Below, piece after piece: positions 13,001 to 28,000 of a DNA stretch of 64,000 bases. The notes under the pieces were generated by a model that did no database searches, was not told the origin of the DNA, and saw nothing but the letters and a program-made list of their open reading frames with translations. The position numbers were made by a program, and so were the translations under genes. This stretch comes from Meandrina meandrites (taxonomy: Eukaryota; Cnidaria; Anthozoa; Scleractinia; Meandrinidae). Positions within the stretch are counted from its first letter, which is position 1; every line of letters starts with the position of its first letter. The stretch covers positions 15,957,496 to 16,021,495 of the forward strand of contig OY855904.1 in assembly GCA_963693305.1 (NCBI GenBank), in the 5' to 3' direction.

Positions 13001-16000
13001 GGCCCATTTTCTGAGTTTATCAACTAGATCCATCTGGTCTCGAGTCAAACTCGTTAACGTCACGAGGTAGTGCTTCTCCAGACGGTTGATCAGCGGAATG
13101 GGAAACTCGTTGTAAACCACGTCCTTTTCGGCTATCACTATTAACCTAAGAACGGCGGATGAAGAATTTATTAGCAATGGGCCATCACCTGAACTACTCG
13201 TAGGAGTTGTTACACGAGAAACACATGAAAGGTTTCTACAACTAAGGAAAAAGCTTGAACGAACAAGTCACCTGCTGGAAGGACCGCTAGAACAGAAACG
13301 CAACTGCTTTGTTAGTTATATACCAGAAAGGAATATTCGTTACAACAGTTTACATGTCACCAACAAGGAGTATCAGATCAACTTCCTTACTTGAAGTCGT
13401 CATGGACACGGCATTTGACGCGGTGAGTACCGAGTCCAAGGTCCACGTACTTCTGTCCTCCGAAGTACACGTAGTACTACAAATATAACAACCAATAGTT
13501 GAATCAATTGTACTAGGCCTTTTTATCATACATTACAGAAACTGATGCAGTAAAATAGGAAATAGTTTCATATAGAAAAATCGTTCTCGCATACTTTTCC
13601 TCACAGTCTGTGTTTGGGCTGTTAAAAGACATTTCTCTCAATTAAACGATGAGTAAGATTTTGCTTAAAGTACGTCGTTACACGTGAAAGTGAGATAAGA
13701 TTTTGGCAAGGCTATTAGTGTAATAGAAGCAAAACGAAATGTAATCAGATTATCCTAACCAAGAGAACAATATACCATACCTGATTTAGCGCGTCGTACA
13801 GACTTTCGTAGAGACTTTCGAGGTTTAACAAAATTACTGTTCTTCCTGTCTCCATGCAAACCTTGATACGGTTGATGTTGCGACAAATCTAAGACATTCA
13901 AAATTACATCTCAGTTTCACAGCCGGCATGTGTTCGTTGTCACTTACTTTTAATTCATCAAGCTTTTTACCTGAGTGTATTCCTGGTCATTTGGAAAACT
14001 ACTTCCAAAGATCACAACTGCATCATCGGCCGTTTTCAAGAGATGCTGCTGCATGATCGGCAAGGCTGCGTAATTTTCCGTCAAAATCAGGAGGTAACGG
14101 TTCTCACTAAAAAGAGTAAGACGCTGTTTTGGTTCATCATAAACCGCAGTGGCCTTCTCTATTGCATAACAAGTTTATCATAAGCAACAATTTAAAAGAG
14201 ATGACATGAAAGGATTTGGAAAAAAAACCTGAAATTTGTGCGGTCTGCCACATCTTCCCTTCCAAGACTTGCCTCGATAAGTCTTATTGTTGTAGAGGTT
14301 TCTGCTACATCATCCTCCTAATAAGCCAAATTCGATAATAACACATAATTCGCTAGAAACACAGCACTAGCACGAGCTGTTGACGTAATGATGGCGTGAG
14401 CAAAGAGAATTTACATTTTGATGATCAAAATAAACAAGGGATTTAACTCTTTTCCTCGCGGTGTTTTCTATAAGAAATAAAAATATGTTTTCCGTGTTTC
14501 TATCAAGTTTTAGTATAAATCTACTAGCGTTCTATCACAAATGCCGCGCTCTGATTGGCTACGCTACCCACTATCTATTCTGTGATAGATAGTGAGTAGC
14601 TTAGCAGTGTGCCCTTGCTAACAAAATGGCGGCCGCTTCTTCACGTTTTCGAAGTGTCCGTGAAGAAGATTTACAGTTTACTGGTCGAGGCTGTCCCAGA
14701 AAAGACAAAAGTCGCAACGAAATATGGTGTGAAGATTTTTCACGGTAAAACAGGAGTCGAAAAATGACTTGAATGAATTTATTACTCATTGAAACTTTTC
14801 AAAGTACAAAATTAAATTTTCAAAGTTGCATTTCAATTGACACATTTTTTGTAAACGAATTTTAAAATGGTTCGCAAGCCAACAGAAATTCTCTCTTCCT
14901 ATTGAAGAACAGTCCAAAGAAGAGCTTAACAGATGCTTACAGGTTTTTTATGCCTCTGTACGGCAAAAAAAATGAAAGCGAATTCAAAGTTTCTTCGCTG
15001 CGAGCGATACGCGATATATTTGTCAATTATCCTCGCGTGGCGCAACCTGTGTTTATCATTGTTAATAAAAACATGAATCTGTCTGCGTGATAGTTGACGA
15101 GGGCGAAGCCCTCGTCAACTATCACGCGATAAAAAACTCGAGCTCATAATCTAATTGTTTAAAAGAAACACTCGTGAAAGTTTGGGAGAACTCAAAAAAG
15201 CTGTCGAAACGCTCGCCTAACGGCTCGTGTTCCATGGCATTCTCGTTCCCCCAAACTTCCACTCGTGTTTCTATAACTCGGAACATGTTTTCTATTTTTT
15301 AAATATAGACCTCGTGATTTCCAGAACAAAAGGTCTACTCACATCTGTTTCTTGATAGTAGCGTTTGAATATCTCCACAGGTTCTCCTTCAATTAGACCA
15401 CCAAAGTTCCTCTTGATAGCGTGTTCCAGTTGATACCAGCGAGGTCTTTCGCCAGATTTAGCAGCGATGGAATACACCATTTTGATGAGACTTATACAAA
15501 AAACAAAAGCAGGTAAATCACCTATATAGAAAACAACTAACAACTGAATTGAGCCAAAACAAAAGATGTGCACGGTTGTGGACCTTCCAACCTAAACCTT
15601 GCCTCTTTCTTTGCTCCTTTGATGTTTGCCGCGCTTCCAAACCATTTCTCTCTATTAACTTACAATGGCCAAATTCAACAGTAAACAAATTAGACAAGGT
15701 CATTGGAACATCAAATAATTTGCACCTGTAAAAGTCACGAAGACCGAAAAATTCCTCTTTTCCACATTTCTTCAACGTTGCAAAATTTCTCTGCTCCCTG
15801 TACAGTTCTGCATATCCATCGGCCAGTGGGGATATCAGAGACTGAATAAGATGTTTCACCTGTTTGTCCGTGGAACAAATCCCCCTGCAAAATAAACGTT
15901 ATAAAGGTCTACGAGGGGACAAGAAACCTATAACTAGTACAAAACGAATGCCTGCAGAGCACGTAGAACCATTGGGAATACAATCAGTGATAATATCTTG

Positions 16001-19000
16001 GCTCTTTCCGACCCAGAATACGGATCACAAGGAAGAGCTGTTCTGGGAATATGCTGATACATCAAAACTATTAATTGTCAACTGTGAGCTTGAAAATGTA
16101 CTATTATTGTAAGGTGATTAACAAAAGCTGAGCAACTTAATAATTGAACGATTAAAAAAAACTTAACAAACAAATTTAGTCTTACTTACAATGCACTGTC
16201 TACCAGTTCTCCTACGTCCGGCACTCCACGCGACAACATGATACCGCGGTTCATTTTAGCGGGATCTAGGGCCCAGTTTGAGATGCCAATAAAAGCTACA
16301 CGCTGGGCCTTCTCGTCAGTCTCGATGACGTCATCGGCGGAAGTAACACCATCCTCAAGAAGCGGATGTAGGGTTTTCAGAGGCATAAGAGGAGAGTCCT
16401 CCGCCAGCCCAACCTCATCAAGGACGACAACTGATACAAACTTGTCTGGGTTTTTACCTTCCTGTAGTTTGCTACACTGACGGAAGGTCGCCACGATACC
16501 CTCTGGGGTCGAAAGAGGACTGCACTGATATGACGCCATGTGGACCTTAAATTCAAGTGAATGTAATTTATAAACAGAAGAGCTTGAGGGAACGTCTTAC
16601 ACTAGATCTGGGCTCAAAAAAGAGCACCGACAACAAGATGGAGGCAGCTTTAACCAGTAATGCTTGTTATAGAAAATAAAGTTGATATAAAACCAAATTT
16701 TGAAAACCGCTATATCGAACATATCCCAATGAACTTCATTACCTGCTTGAAGGTCTTGAAGAGCTCAGATCTGGCAGCATCTCCCTGCATGTTGTCGGCT
16801 ACGACGGTCTTGGCCAGAGACTTGGAGCTGCCCGGTTTACCAACCACAAACAGTGGGATCCTGAGCTCAGTACACACCACCATCATGAACACGTTCTCGC
16901 TCAAGGCTGTATTTCTGGCAATGTTAGGGCCAAGTTCTAACTCGTTTAGCACTGCTCTCTGACAGCTAACAGTGGCAAAATGGGAAGGATGACATAATTT
17001 AATGCTATTAATGGCATAGAAACTGATTATCCCCATAAAGGCCATAAACGAAAGATAATGAATATACCTGCTAGCACTTCAGGTAGACTAGGAATAAGAA
17101 GTTGTCCTTTCGTGTTGTTTCCATTTTTACATTTCGTTAACTCTATAACAAAGGGCCTGATGGTATTTTGAAATGGAAAAAAGGAACAATAACATTAGTT
17201 TGCAAACCTTGAAATTTCACGGAGGATCTGCTTCTGTCCACCAGGAAGTAAACATGGCGCTTTAAAGCTTTGTGCGACCACAGTGCGGTATTCCTCGCGC
17301 CGCTCCTGCAACTTGGCGTGATAGCATACACCAATGGCGAGCACCAAGGCACGAGTAATGGGATTTATCGGTTCCTGCGATGTAAGACGTGACAGTTTCG
17401 AGATACGTATTTGCAGATTATTATGGCCGCGGTCATAAAAATACTTGTCAATTTGGAAAACTAAAACTACTGAGTAAATATGGACCAATACACATGTATA
17501 AATCAACAGTAGTAGTATCCCCCACATGTCCACTGGACATTTCGTCATCTGTATAACTTGCTTTCACCTACGAACTGAGTAAAGACAGTCGTACACTGTC
17601 AGTTCGTAAGCAAGGTAAGGCAATGCACTGTTCTTGTTATGTTTATTGCTGGTTGGATTCTATTCAATTTAATGTCTGCTTCGTCAAGGAACCTCCTAAA
17701 ACTACCACGCCCAGTTTATGGCTCCTATAAAGTTACAATGTTTGAAGGGAAGAACACTTTCCTAAGGCTAGTGGAGAATATGATGTAAACACTTTTTGTT
17801 TTTGTCCCATGATATCACAGCTTTTTGCCTAATTTTAGCCGCGTCCTGAACACGAAACGTCAAGAGGCCTCAGAACGCCAAAACATCTCTGTTGTTTCCA
17901 ACACCCAGGTTCCACTTTGCAAGTTTAAGATTCATTTACTGCTTTTTCTTCTTCTGTTGCAATTTTTATCACTTCAACATGAATTAAAACTGTAGTAACC
18001 AATGTTTGAAACTGCTTTAAACAATTTGTTACACGCTCATGAAGTGTTTCTTTCTTTGTGGGAGCATAAAAAGGAATAATCACTTACGTCGTCATCATCA
18101 TCTTCATCGACGTCGTTACCTTCTTCTCTTCGTTGTTCAGCTTTCACCTTTTTCATCAGTCTACCCAGTGTGTCCACGTGGTTATAGAACCAAACCATCA
18201 CTTGCATGGCCCTCTCAACATCACGAAGACTGACAAAGCTGCACTCATCCTTAAATAGAAAGGCAAGGCCTTGCATCTCGTCACGTTGACTCACAGATGG
18301 CCAACAAAAACGTTGACGTGAATGTTTATAAATTACCCTAACTCGGATTAAAAATATTAAGATTTATAAAATAATGAAGAACATTAAAGTGTCAAGTAAA
18401 ATCTAAGGTTAATAGGGAAGCTCACGATACAAACATATAAACAAAGAAGAGGTTTCAACAAAAATAATCGGAGAAGTTCGTTGAGATAACACCCACCGAT
18501 TGATCTCTCATATATTTCTGTGAAGCTGCTAAAACTTCTGCGACTCCCTTCACCGTTGATGCGTCTCCAGGTAATTGGCCTTCATGAAGAATCTGATGAA
18601 AGTAAGGAAAAAGAAAAACGTTAAATGCAAAACAAACAGCTGTTAGCGAGAGGAGGATAGGTGAGTAATGCTAGTAAACAATAATGATCCTTAGCTATCC
18701 AAACTCTTACTGGAAGATAATTGGAACCAGGCATGAAGTCACACGAGACAACAGAACACCTTTGAATTAAGTCGCTTGACTAACCCACAAACTCTGGAAT
18801 TTACCTTCGTCGCTCTACTGACTGAGCAAAAAGGACCAGGCGGATTTTTACTTTGAGTAGAATAGATTCTATCTACGACTCTTCTTTTCTACCCTGATTT
18901 GCTTTCGTCTGTCCCAATACATGTAGCATTGTCACGGAGTAACGGAAGATCAGCTTGGGGAGTCGTGGGTTCAGATCACAACAAGTGATTTTTGCCCGTG

Positions 19001-22000
19001 GAGTTTGAAATATATATATATAATTATCAATATTGCACTTTCAACCACTTAAGTACTTACATAGCGGCTGACAATTTGATTTGTATAAAGCCTCTCTACG
19101 TCTGGTTTCAGCTGACCAAAATCCCATATCAACGGGCGCATACTTCCTGGCAGGGCGTGCACGCGGTACACGAGATGACGTAATGGGATATGACCTGTTG
19201 GACGGGCATATATGCAGGGTTTAATTTGCCTTAGGAATGATACTAAAGCCACCGGGCAGTTATCAATTCGTAAACAAAAGTGGACGTCATGCATATGATC
19301 AATCACTACTAGTAAAAGTTTTTCGCCATTTTAATTTACGAAGTTTGTTGTCCAAGTGAACTTGTCAGTTTGTTGTCAACAGGAACTACATGTTTTGATG
19401 TAACATCAAATTTTTCTCAAAAAAGGAACTGTCCATTGTTTCATACCAAGGCGATCTTCTGATTCGTCTGTTTTCACGTGGTATCCGAGACCTGCTGACT
19501 CCAACTTATGGATCATGTCGTCGGTATGCCTACAAGGATAGCAATTCCACTGCCATCAAAAAAATACTACCCTCGATTATCACTATTAGTTTTGTAATAA
19601 TTGTAAATAGGAGGGCCACAGGTTTATTAGCTTTATAGCTATTAAGTGCTACCCTCTATAAATAAAGACGCTACCTACCTACCTACTTACCTACCTAGGG
19701 GTGCAGGTTCGCAATGTGCTCACCTCACACCAGCAACTCCGCTCCTTGTTTCTTCGCTGGGCGACACATTATTTTTGTGACTAAATCTAAATGGCTACAA
19801 TAAGAGGGGCGAAAAACATAAAAATTCTAGTCGCAGAACAAATATTCTCTTTAATACTACAACACTGTTTTGCCTTTTTGATGGCGGCCCTAAGGCGGCT
19901 CCCATTGAGACTGAATTCGATAGTCAATGAATCTACAAAGTAACTCTATACAAATCGTAACTAAACCAGTTCAAAATTTATCTGAGAGCGGACGCTAAAT
20001 GTATCACCTTCTGTAAGGATTACAGGCGGCAATAAACTGTAGCCTTTCAAGACCCTGTCCGATAGGTCGTCCATTGATTCTGCGGTCCACCATGACCTCC
20101 TTGATCATACTCAGTGCCTCAGTTGTGTTGGCCTCATCAAAGAACAGAACCGTGTCAATGTTCTTGTCTTGGTTTTGATGAGCCATTTCTTCTGCTTGGT
20201 TTACTTTCAGCTTGATGTCTTCGTATGTTGTACCGCCATGAACCTTGCGAATAAACAAAATAGTTTAAGTTATATTCCCAGAATATATCTTTTTTTAAGA
20301 CAAGTGGTAAAGTTAAAAGCATTCTTCTAAATCAAACAGAGCGTTAAATAAACAGATAGTTTGGAAAGGTAACTTCATACTCATGTCATGTGTAGTCCAT
20401 CTTCATCGCTAACTCAGTTCCTCGTTTACAGTACACATACCTGTCACTGATAAGCACTCAAATTATTAAACGATTCCCGACGTCTGCACAGTTCTGTTCT
20501 GCAAGAGGAAAATCCGAGACCGTTGCTCAATCTTCATTACTAAAAAGCTCAGTACTAACCTTAACCAGGAGCATGTTTCGTGGACCGTTGGGACCTGCTT
20601 GTAGACCACACATGTATCGAATTAAACGGGTCTTGCCACAGCCCGTCTCCCCCATCACAATCACAGGAATATTGCACCTGATGATAAAAAGGAACCGATA
20701 GTCAAGTAAATAGGCATCATGCTGTGAGGGTATGTGAATTAAATCCATTGATCAAGGAGGCAAATAGGCTGTCAGCCTATTTTTGTACCTCGCAAGATTA
20801 TCTATCACTTCACGTCTGGAAAACTTGACTCAAACAAATGACTTCCCAATTTTGAGGAACAAACCCAGATATCGACTTACTGGCTATACAGTAAAGAATT
20901 GCAAGTAAGCTGTATTTAGTAAAAGTTTTAAAAAACTAAAACGTAGATGTTTAACTCTTAAAATGTATACCTGTTCGAATTTTAGAAATAAGAATAATAA
21001 CGAAGTTGGGTATTAGGAATTTGGGAATTCGCGTTTCTATTCATGTTTTAAATAACACAAGCGTCAAAGGTTATTATGATTTAAAGTGGCGGGTCAATCA
21101 CCTGGGAAACAGTAACAAAAAGATAAATATATTAACTAAAACATACCTAAATCTCATGTGAATGGCCAAAATCTTCTTTACATTGTCTGTAGTGAGTTCA
21201 TAGGCTCGGTCTGGATCATGTACCCACTGAACACCCATGACAGAACATAAACGATCTATCTTGTCCGCCCTGCATAAGGTAAAGGAGGTAAACTGAAGAG
21301 ACGTCCGCACAGAGGAAGAGATCATCTTGCAGCTTGAAGCCGTATTCCTTTATATTTTTTATAGCTTTCTGGTCATAAAACAACCAATGGCTGTTATTAA
21401 AGTTCTTAGCGGTTTGACATACAAAGGGTCATTCCGAATTGTTTTAACCGATGTGTTGACCCTTTCGCCTCGTTGGCAAACCTCCTTAACAAAAGAATAT
21501 ATTATCACAGGCTCAATTGCAATTAACGATGGTTTTGTACCATATTCAAATCAGTAACAATGAACCGAAAAGCACCCTTCAACCATCAAGGTAAAAATCA
21601 CTCCATTGAAAACTGGGTTGCCTAACTCAGTTACTTACTTTTTCAAATTCTCCGTGTTTGTTGCAAAATCAACACGCTGGGCTTGCAGTCCATTACGCAG
21701 CTGTTTAGACATCAGACCTTTTTCCAAAATTTTGGCTGTTTGAGGGTCAACGAGGTCGCCACCGGAATTGATATAGAAACCAAGAAACGTCATAGTGATG
21801 TGGTCTTGGTTGAAGAACAGGTATGGATGAGGGCTGAATGACAAAATAACAAAAGCAATGACTGCAAAAACTAAAATGATGAATATGTCGTGCCAATGGA
21901 GTTGTTGTTGTTGTTGAAGAAGTTGTCCCTGACATCTCTGTAAGTTACTTCACTGCCTTTTGTACTTTATTAGTGTTTCCTATTTCGTTCAGGGAAGGTT

Positions 22001-25000
22001 GCCTCCAGTTTCACGTAGGGTTGCGTAAAGATTAAGTCCCACGTACGCAACGAGAGATTGACGCTCGGCCAGTTCAAAACGATTCTATTAAAACAAACTG
22101 AAAACTGTTGGTTGCCAAACAGCTCTTTCAGGTTTGCGATGCAATGCATTTATTTTGCAAAGAATCTCTATTTGAGTTCCCTCATCTGTAAAAGTCATTT
22201 GCAAGGTTTCTAGTAACTTGATTTAAGCTGTAACCTTGTATTCAAATGAAGACATGATGGACTAGCTTAAATGAAGACAATTCGGTGCCTCTAGAGCATC
22301 ATACCATATGAAAAGTAATGACAAGCAAATGAGATTTAAAACTTTTTGCAATGTGACATTTGAGCAGAAAACAAAATCAAAGGGTTCTAACCTGCTCTCC
22401 CAGCTTCTCCTTAGCTGAAATTGTTCGATCTCCCTTCGTTCAAGTTCCGCGTTATCGTCCGTAACAAATACAGTGTTCTCCTCTGTTAAGGACGGAGTGG
22501 CAAAGTCCTGCAAGGAAAGAAGACATTCTCATCAAAATAAATAACAACACCAAACTCGTGCACAAAGCTGAAACTTATGAGTAATTTACAGGGAACCTTT
22601 TAAGTTGTTATCGGGACGTGGGACTGGGGTAACAATTTGTGGAAACCACAACTTCCTTTGATAATCCAATAAAAGGTCACTGGACTGACTATTAAACCGA
22701 CGTTTAGACAAAGACCTATTACAGCACGTCTGAATGCTGTGTATGTGAGCGGGAAGTCATTCGCTTTGTGATAGTTCAATTTAGCCTCCACAAGTCGTGA
22801 TTTCATATCCCTGTGTAAGCCACAATTCAGCCGTGAAGTAGGTGTTACACAGTTCGTTATTTTCTTTTTCCTTTTTTTATAATAGCGAGGTATGGGCGAA
22901 GTCAGTAGATCTCGAACCTCTCAGCGTAAAACATAGAAACAATATCGTCCAGTTAACCGACAGGATTACCCAAGTAGCGTGTTATGGGGTCAGAGTCTTT
23001 TATAATTAAGCTTACCCTCGACATTTGTATCATGAAACGCACAACGAATGAACGGAAACCTTCAAGATTCAGCACATCGGGTCCTGCTAGAACCTCTTTC
23101 ATCAGCTTCATGTCACAGAAGAAACTCTGTTCACAATCTCTGAGCTGGGAGTTCAGGAAGCTCACAAAGTGTCGAATTTCTGACCAGGAAGGATCAGGAA
23201 TTCCGCAGTTTCTGAGTGAATAATTGAGGAAGACCTGATTATAACCTGGTAAACAGTTTAGATTTTATTAGCTGCCGTCACCGTTACTTGTTTCTTCAAC
23301 TGAACAATTCCTGTAAGACAAATGAACACTAACCATCTTTTAAGAAGCTTTACACTAAGATAAGTTATACGATTAAAAAGCTGCGTTTTCAAGCTTCTGA
23401 CGGGAAATATTTGAAACTGAAACCATATGATAGGGATATTAATAGTCTTCGGATTACATGCACAGTGAACGATTTGGATTAGCAGTTAGGAAATATTGAG
23501 AGAAATATGGATGCCCTATGGTGATTCCATTGGGATCGTTAACCTTTCAACCACCATTTTGTTTTGGAAAAGGAAACTACCAACATGCAAAGTTCACCAT
23601 TTTCTTGAAAAGTAAGTTTCCTCATGTGCATTAGTCAATTCCAATACAGCAGCGATGTATTCACCCTGAAATAGCTTGACCCTAATTGCTACTAACTGAT
23701 ATGTGAACAGGGCATCAGTCAAGATGGTGTGATGTAGAAGCTCCTTCAAAGTATCAACTTTACAAACCTGAGTAAGAGCATGAGGCATGCTTTTCGGTCT
23801 TCGTCAATATTCCCGGGTGAAAAGGTGAAGTTGTCCAGACTTTTTCCTTCATTTGACAGTTTGAGATATTGATAAACCCTCTGGCAAGGTGCGTTTCAAA
23901 ACTCTTTGACATCAAACATAGGATTTAAGTCGTTTGGATCTGTAAAACAAATTACGAAAGAACTATCAAGCACCAAAATCTGCAACATAATTGGCACGTA
24001 AATCTGCATACCTGGATTTTCTGCTAAACGGCATTGAACAGTTCTTGGAGTTTCACATTCAATGGTGGGTAACAGATCGTAGAATGGTCGCTTAGACATA
24101 AACGACCTCCCTGAATGCCTCTGAAAAATTAAATATTGCATATCATAATAAAATTATGTTGTGAATACAAAAAAAAGCAAGAAGAAAAGAGTCCAAAACC
24201 ATCTTCCACCATTTTCTCCAGAAAACTAGTGACCATAACCATTTCCTTCTGGACTTCTCAACTCACCCCTTGGCTTTCAGCCTCTTCTTCTTTTGTGAAC
24301 CCCATAGGAAGGGGAGCAGCCGTTGTAATCTCAATGACATACAAGTCTGTGCTCCGCCTTCTCCACACTCTTCCCATCTTGTCACAAAGACAACCAAGGA
24401 CAAGTAAGTTAAAAAGAAGGGTGTCCAACCCGCGTCTCATCTGTAAACAAGGCATGGTATTAACAAAAGACTGCCTGGCTCGGATAGCTTGTGGCGTTGT
24501 GATATCAACATGTAACTAAGCAGAAAGCTTAATGGAAGAAAGGTGTTCCATGAACGTCTTGTAAATGGCTATATAAATGGCTTGGTATTGTGGATGAGAC
24601 ATTTCCAGTTCGGGAAAAGTCATGTTTTTGTGCTTTTCATATTCATAAGTAAACCTCTTAGGTAACATAATCCATAAATAAATACCGCAATAACATTTAC
24701 TTAAAACTGATACTTTCACAAGCCGCAAAACATCAAATGTCATAACTTAATTTAGGCTCGTTTTAATCATAATCAAGTGATCGAGTTTTAATTCTCAGTC
24801 TCGCTGCTTTATGTCACTTACCGAAGGCGAAACATCCAAATGAAATACACGAGACAATGGTACATTGGCTTTCACCGCATGTGGCAAAAGTGAATCTACA
24901 AGCATGGAAGAGTCTGTGGAGTTCCCGTGGAGTGGAACCGTGACGTTCAAGGATATGTTGGAGTCTCGTCTGCGCAAATTTGTCAAAACCATGTCGTTGT

Positions 25001-28000
25001 TTATTATGTTAGGAAGCTGATCTGTAAGACGACGAACAAACAGCGTCTTTCCCAAACCTCCTCGCTTTGATGAGACGACTCGAACACAGAGCCTAAACAA
25101 AATACAATTAATTAGCTGTTAAGATCTCCATTTGCCTCATGTCACACTGAGGTCATGAAAGAAATATATAGGAATGAGATTTCCATGCAAACGTAAGGTG
25201 ATATTTCGTAACCAAATTTTCAATGGTTATTCCAAATTGTAAAGGCAAAACCTACTTTTGTGGATCCAAGGATCCAGCTGTAGTCCAGGTAATCTTACTG
25301 CTGTTAATGTATCCATACTGCGAGGGAGGGGCGTGGAACTGATACTTGAGGTAGCTTTTTAGGTCATCTGGCGAAGGACAAGGTGGAGCAGCAACCCGAT
25401 ACTGATCAAGGGCTGCCACTACATTGGCACGGTCCTCGTTCTCGCTACTGCAGATTACCACCAGGCCATAGTCTGAAAAGTAATAAAAATGACGTTATTT
25501 GGTATCGTTCTACAGTAAAATTGTCTAGCCTAAAAAGAATTATGCATAGCAAGGAATTTCATGTAAATTCAGTTGTACTCACGTTCTCCAGTCTTGCCTG
25601 CGAGCCCCTGTGTCACTACACTGAGCATGTCCACTGCCTGTTTACTGACAGAGAAGTCTAACAGATCGGCATAAACAAGGCAATAAAATTGGCCTTCCAC
25701 GTCACCTGTGGCTCGTCTCCATAACAATTCGATCTACATCCCACCCAAAAGACAGAGGAGAGAAGATTAATTTCAACATCTTTTAAAAAGGAAAATGAAT
25801 GGGTGCCGGCGGGCGTCTTATGCTGAGGGTTAACCGGCAAGAAATTACCATCCATCTTCAGCGTAATAATTTTCCTACTTGGAGTTGAGTGCCAGCCTCT
25901 TGAACCACTAAGTTCTGCTAAGGTGTCAATTTACTTTAACTTAAAAACATTTCTCTGATAGTTACCTGCTCTGTGGTGGTTTCAGGAGTACAAATAAGCA
26001 CCTCTTCGTGGCTCGGTAGAGGATGCTTCTTGTCATGCATGTACAATGCGAGGACGGTGGCAAGGACATCATCTGCCATAGAAGGGGTACCAAGATGAAT
26101 ACATGTACATCAGCTTCTCCTAAACTTATGTCCTTAGTTCCCTAGGAATACCAGCCTCCGAATTTACTGCATTGTTTTTACTCGCATTTTTAGTTACATT
26201 CTGCGTTGCCTGGAGTACTAAAGTTAACCTGATATTCTTGTTCATTATATTAGTTAAAACCGTTTAAGATAACACCACGGGATGTGTCAACTATGTTAGT
26301 AGCCAACAATTTCAAATTTCATGTGATCGTGTTCGAGTTTCGTTAGCTGACAATCCTGATACCTTTGGGAACAAGCATGAGGTTAGGTCGTCCTTTTTTC
26401 AAGAAGGCCGGAAAGGTGCGAGGTGTTGTTCTTTTACCTGCAAGTTTAGCAAACATGTGTAAAAATCGTAGAACCTTTTTTTATATAAACTGATACCTCC
26501 AAGCAATTGCACTCAGATGAAAGGTTCTCAGGCAGGAAATAAGAAAGTAAAAATACAAATCAATCGCTATATATACTTGTAGTAAATTGCACAATAAAGT
26601 CACAAACGCGCGTTATCTTACTGAATGATTTGCAAGACAGGTAAAATAGAAATGAAGATCAACAATTGACTAAACGCAACTGCCAAACTCTTTGCGCTGG
26701 CCGCATGTTAAACATTACATTCCAAACTTAAACCCCTGAGGGACTACGAAAAATAACAGTCACACTTTCTTGAAATAACATGCACTAAAACTAATTGAGA
26801 AAAACAAAATTGCATGGTGACCTGTCCTCAACAAGCGTCGCATAGTACTTGGTATACAGTATTAATTGATGAATTTCAATCCACCTCTATTCTTAAGAGC
26901 TGATCAGGTCAAGTAACCTTTATCGTTCCTACCCTTTACGGACAGCTCTCGAAGGATGTTCCCCAGTTGAGCAAGCGTAAGATACTCGCTGATCACTGCC
27001 TCATTATCATCGTCATTGTTTTCCTCTTGGTCTGTGGTGATTTCAGGGATTGTGGATGACAATTCGAGTAACTGGTCTGACTCGGTTACTGTTGCACTGA
27101 AAAGCAATGTCAAATTACATCGAAATATGTTTTAGAAATCTGTATTTCTCAAGGACACAAGTTGGCGAAGAGACAATTAACTGTGGATAAATATGCATTT
27201 ATTATTCGATGTGTTGATCGCCGTGATATGTTAAACAACACATCATGAAGTTTACAAGAGATGAACATAACTAACGCTAAAATTAACGTGGGTTTTTTAA
27301 GACGCTTAGGGCATCGTAAGTGGTTAACTTGTCATCAACACATAACGACATAACGTTTTATCTAATACCTTTTATCCTCTGCTAGCATTTCACCAAGCTC
27401 TCTGTCTGAGAAAATTTCTCGCACAATAATGGGGTTTTGCCTCGCCTCTTCGTAAAGAGCCTCGATGTCTGCTTCGTCGGCTTCTTCTAGACACCACAAC
27501 AGCAAGTCGTCTTCATCTACATCAACACCTAGACTTGCCAAAGCTGCTAAGGCAACCTGCTCTGAGTAACCATCATCTGAAGCTGCATTCAGAAAATTTT
27601 GGATCTTTGAAGTCTCTTTCGGCTTCGGCTTCTTAATGGAAGCGGCCTGTACTTGAGATGCGCTGCCTACCATCAAGGGGCTCATACTAACATAGTTGTT
27701 GTTATCAAATACTGACCTGTGAGTACTAAACGCAGCTTCAGAAGGAGCCTCAGTAAATGATGGCAGATCGGCGCTGCCTTTTGTGTCGTCTAATAGGTCT
27801 GTGTCTCTAAAACTGCGTTGTATTGCCGATTTCAACTGTTCAGTGTCCAAATTTGGACGAACATCTTCCAGCAAAGTAAGAACCTGAAGGTTGCTAACAA
27901 GTAGGTCGTTGCTGTGGCAAACTGCGGCTATTTCCTTTCTTAGTAGCATCAACTGCTGAGTGGTGAAAAAATTCAGCTCTCGATACTCCTTTCGTGCATC

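Noticed and set aside
23594..23788. Minus open frame overlapping the end of exon 29 as a longer exon
   Set aside because: It is a different reading frame from CQRVYQYLKLS, and exon 29 joins exon 30 directly with correct phase.
23896..23898. TGA read as selenocysteine, because it replaces a cysteine
   Set aside because: RNF213 is not a known selenoprotein, the 3' UTR with any SECIS element is outside the window, and a one-base change from a Cys codon is the simpler explanation.
24516..24743. Open minus frame between exons 26 and 27 as an extra exon
   Set aside because: Exons 26 and 27 join in phase 0 and align with human RNF213 without a gap; the frame has no similarity.
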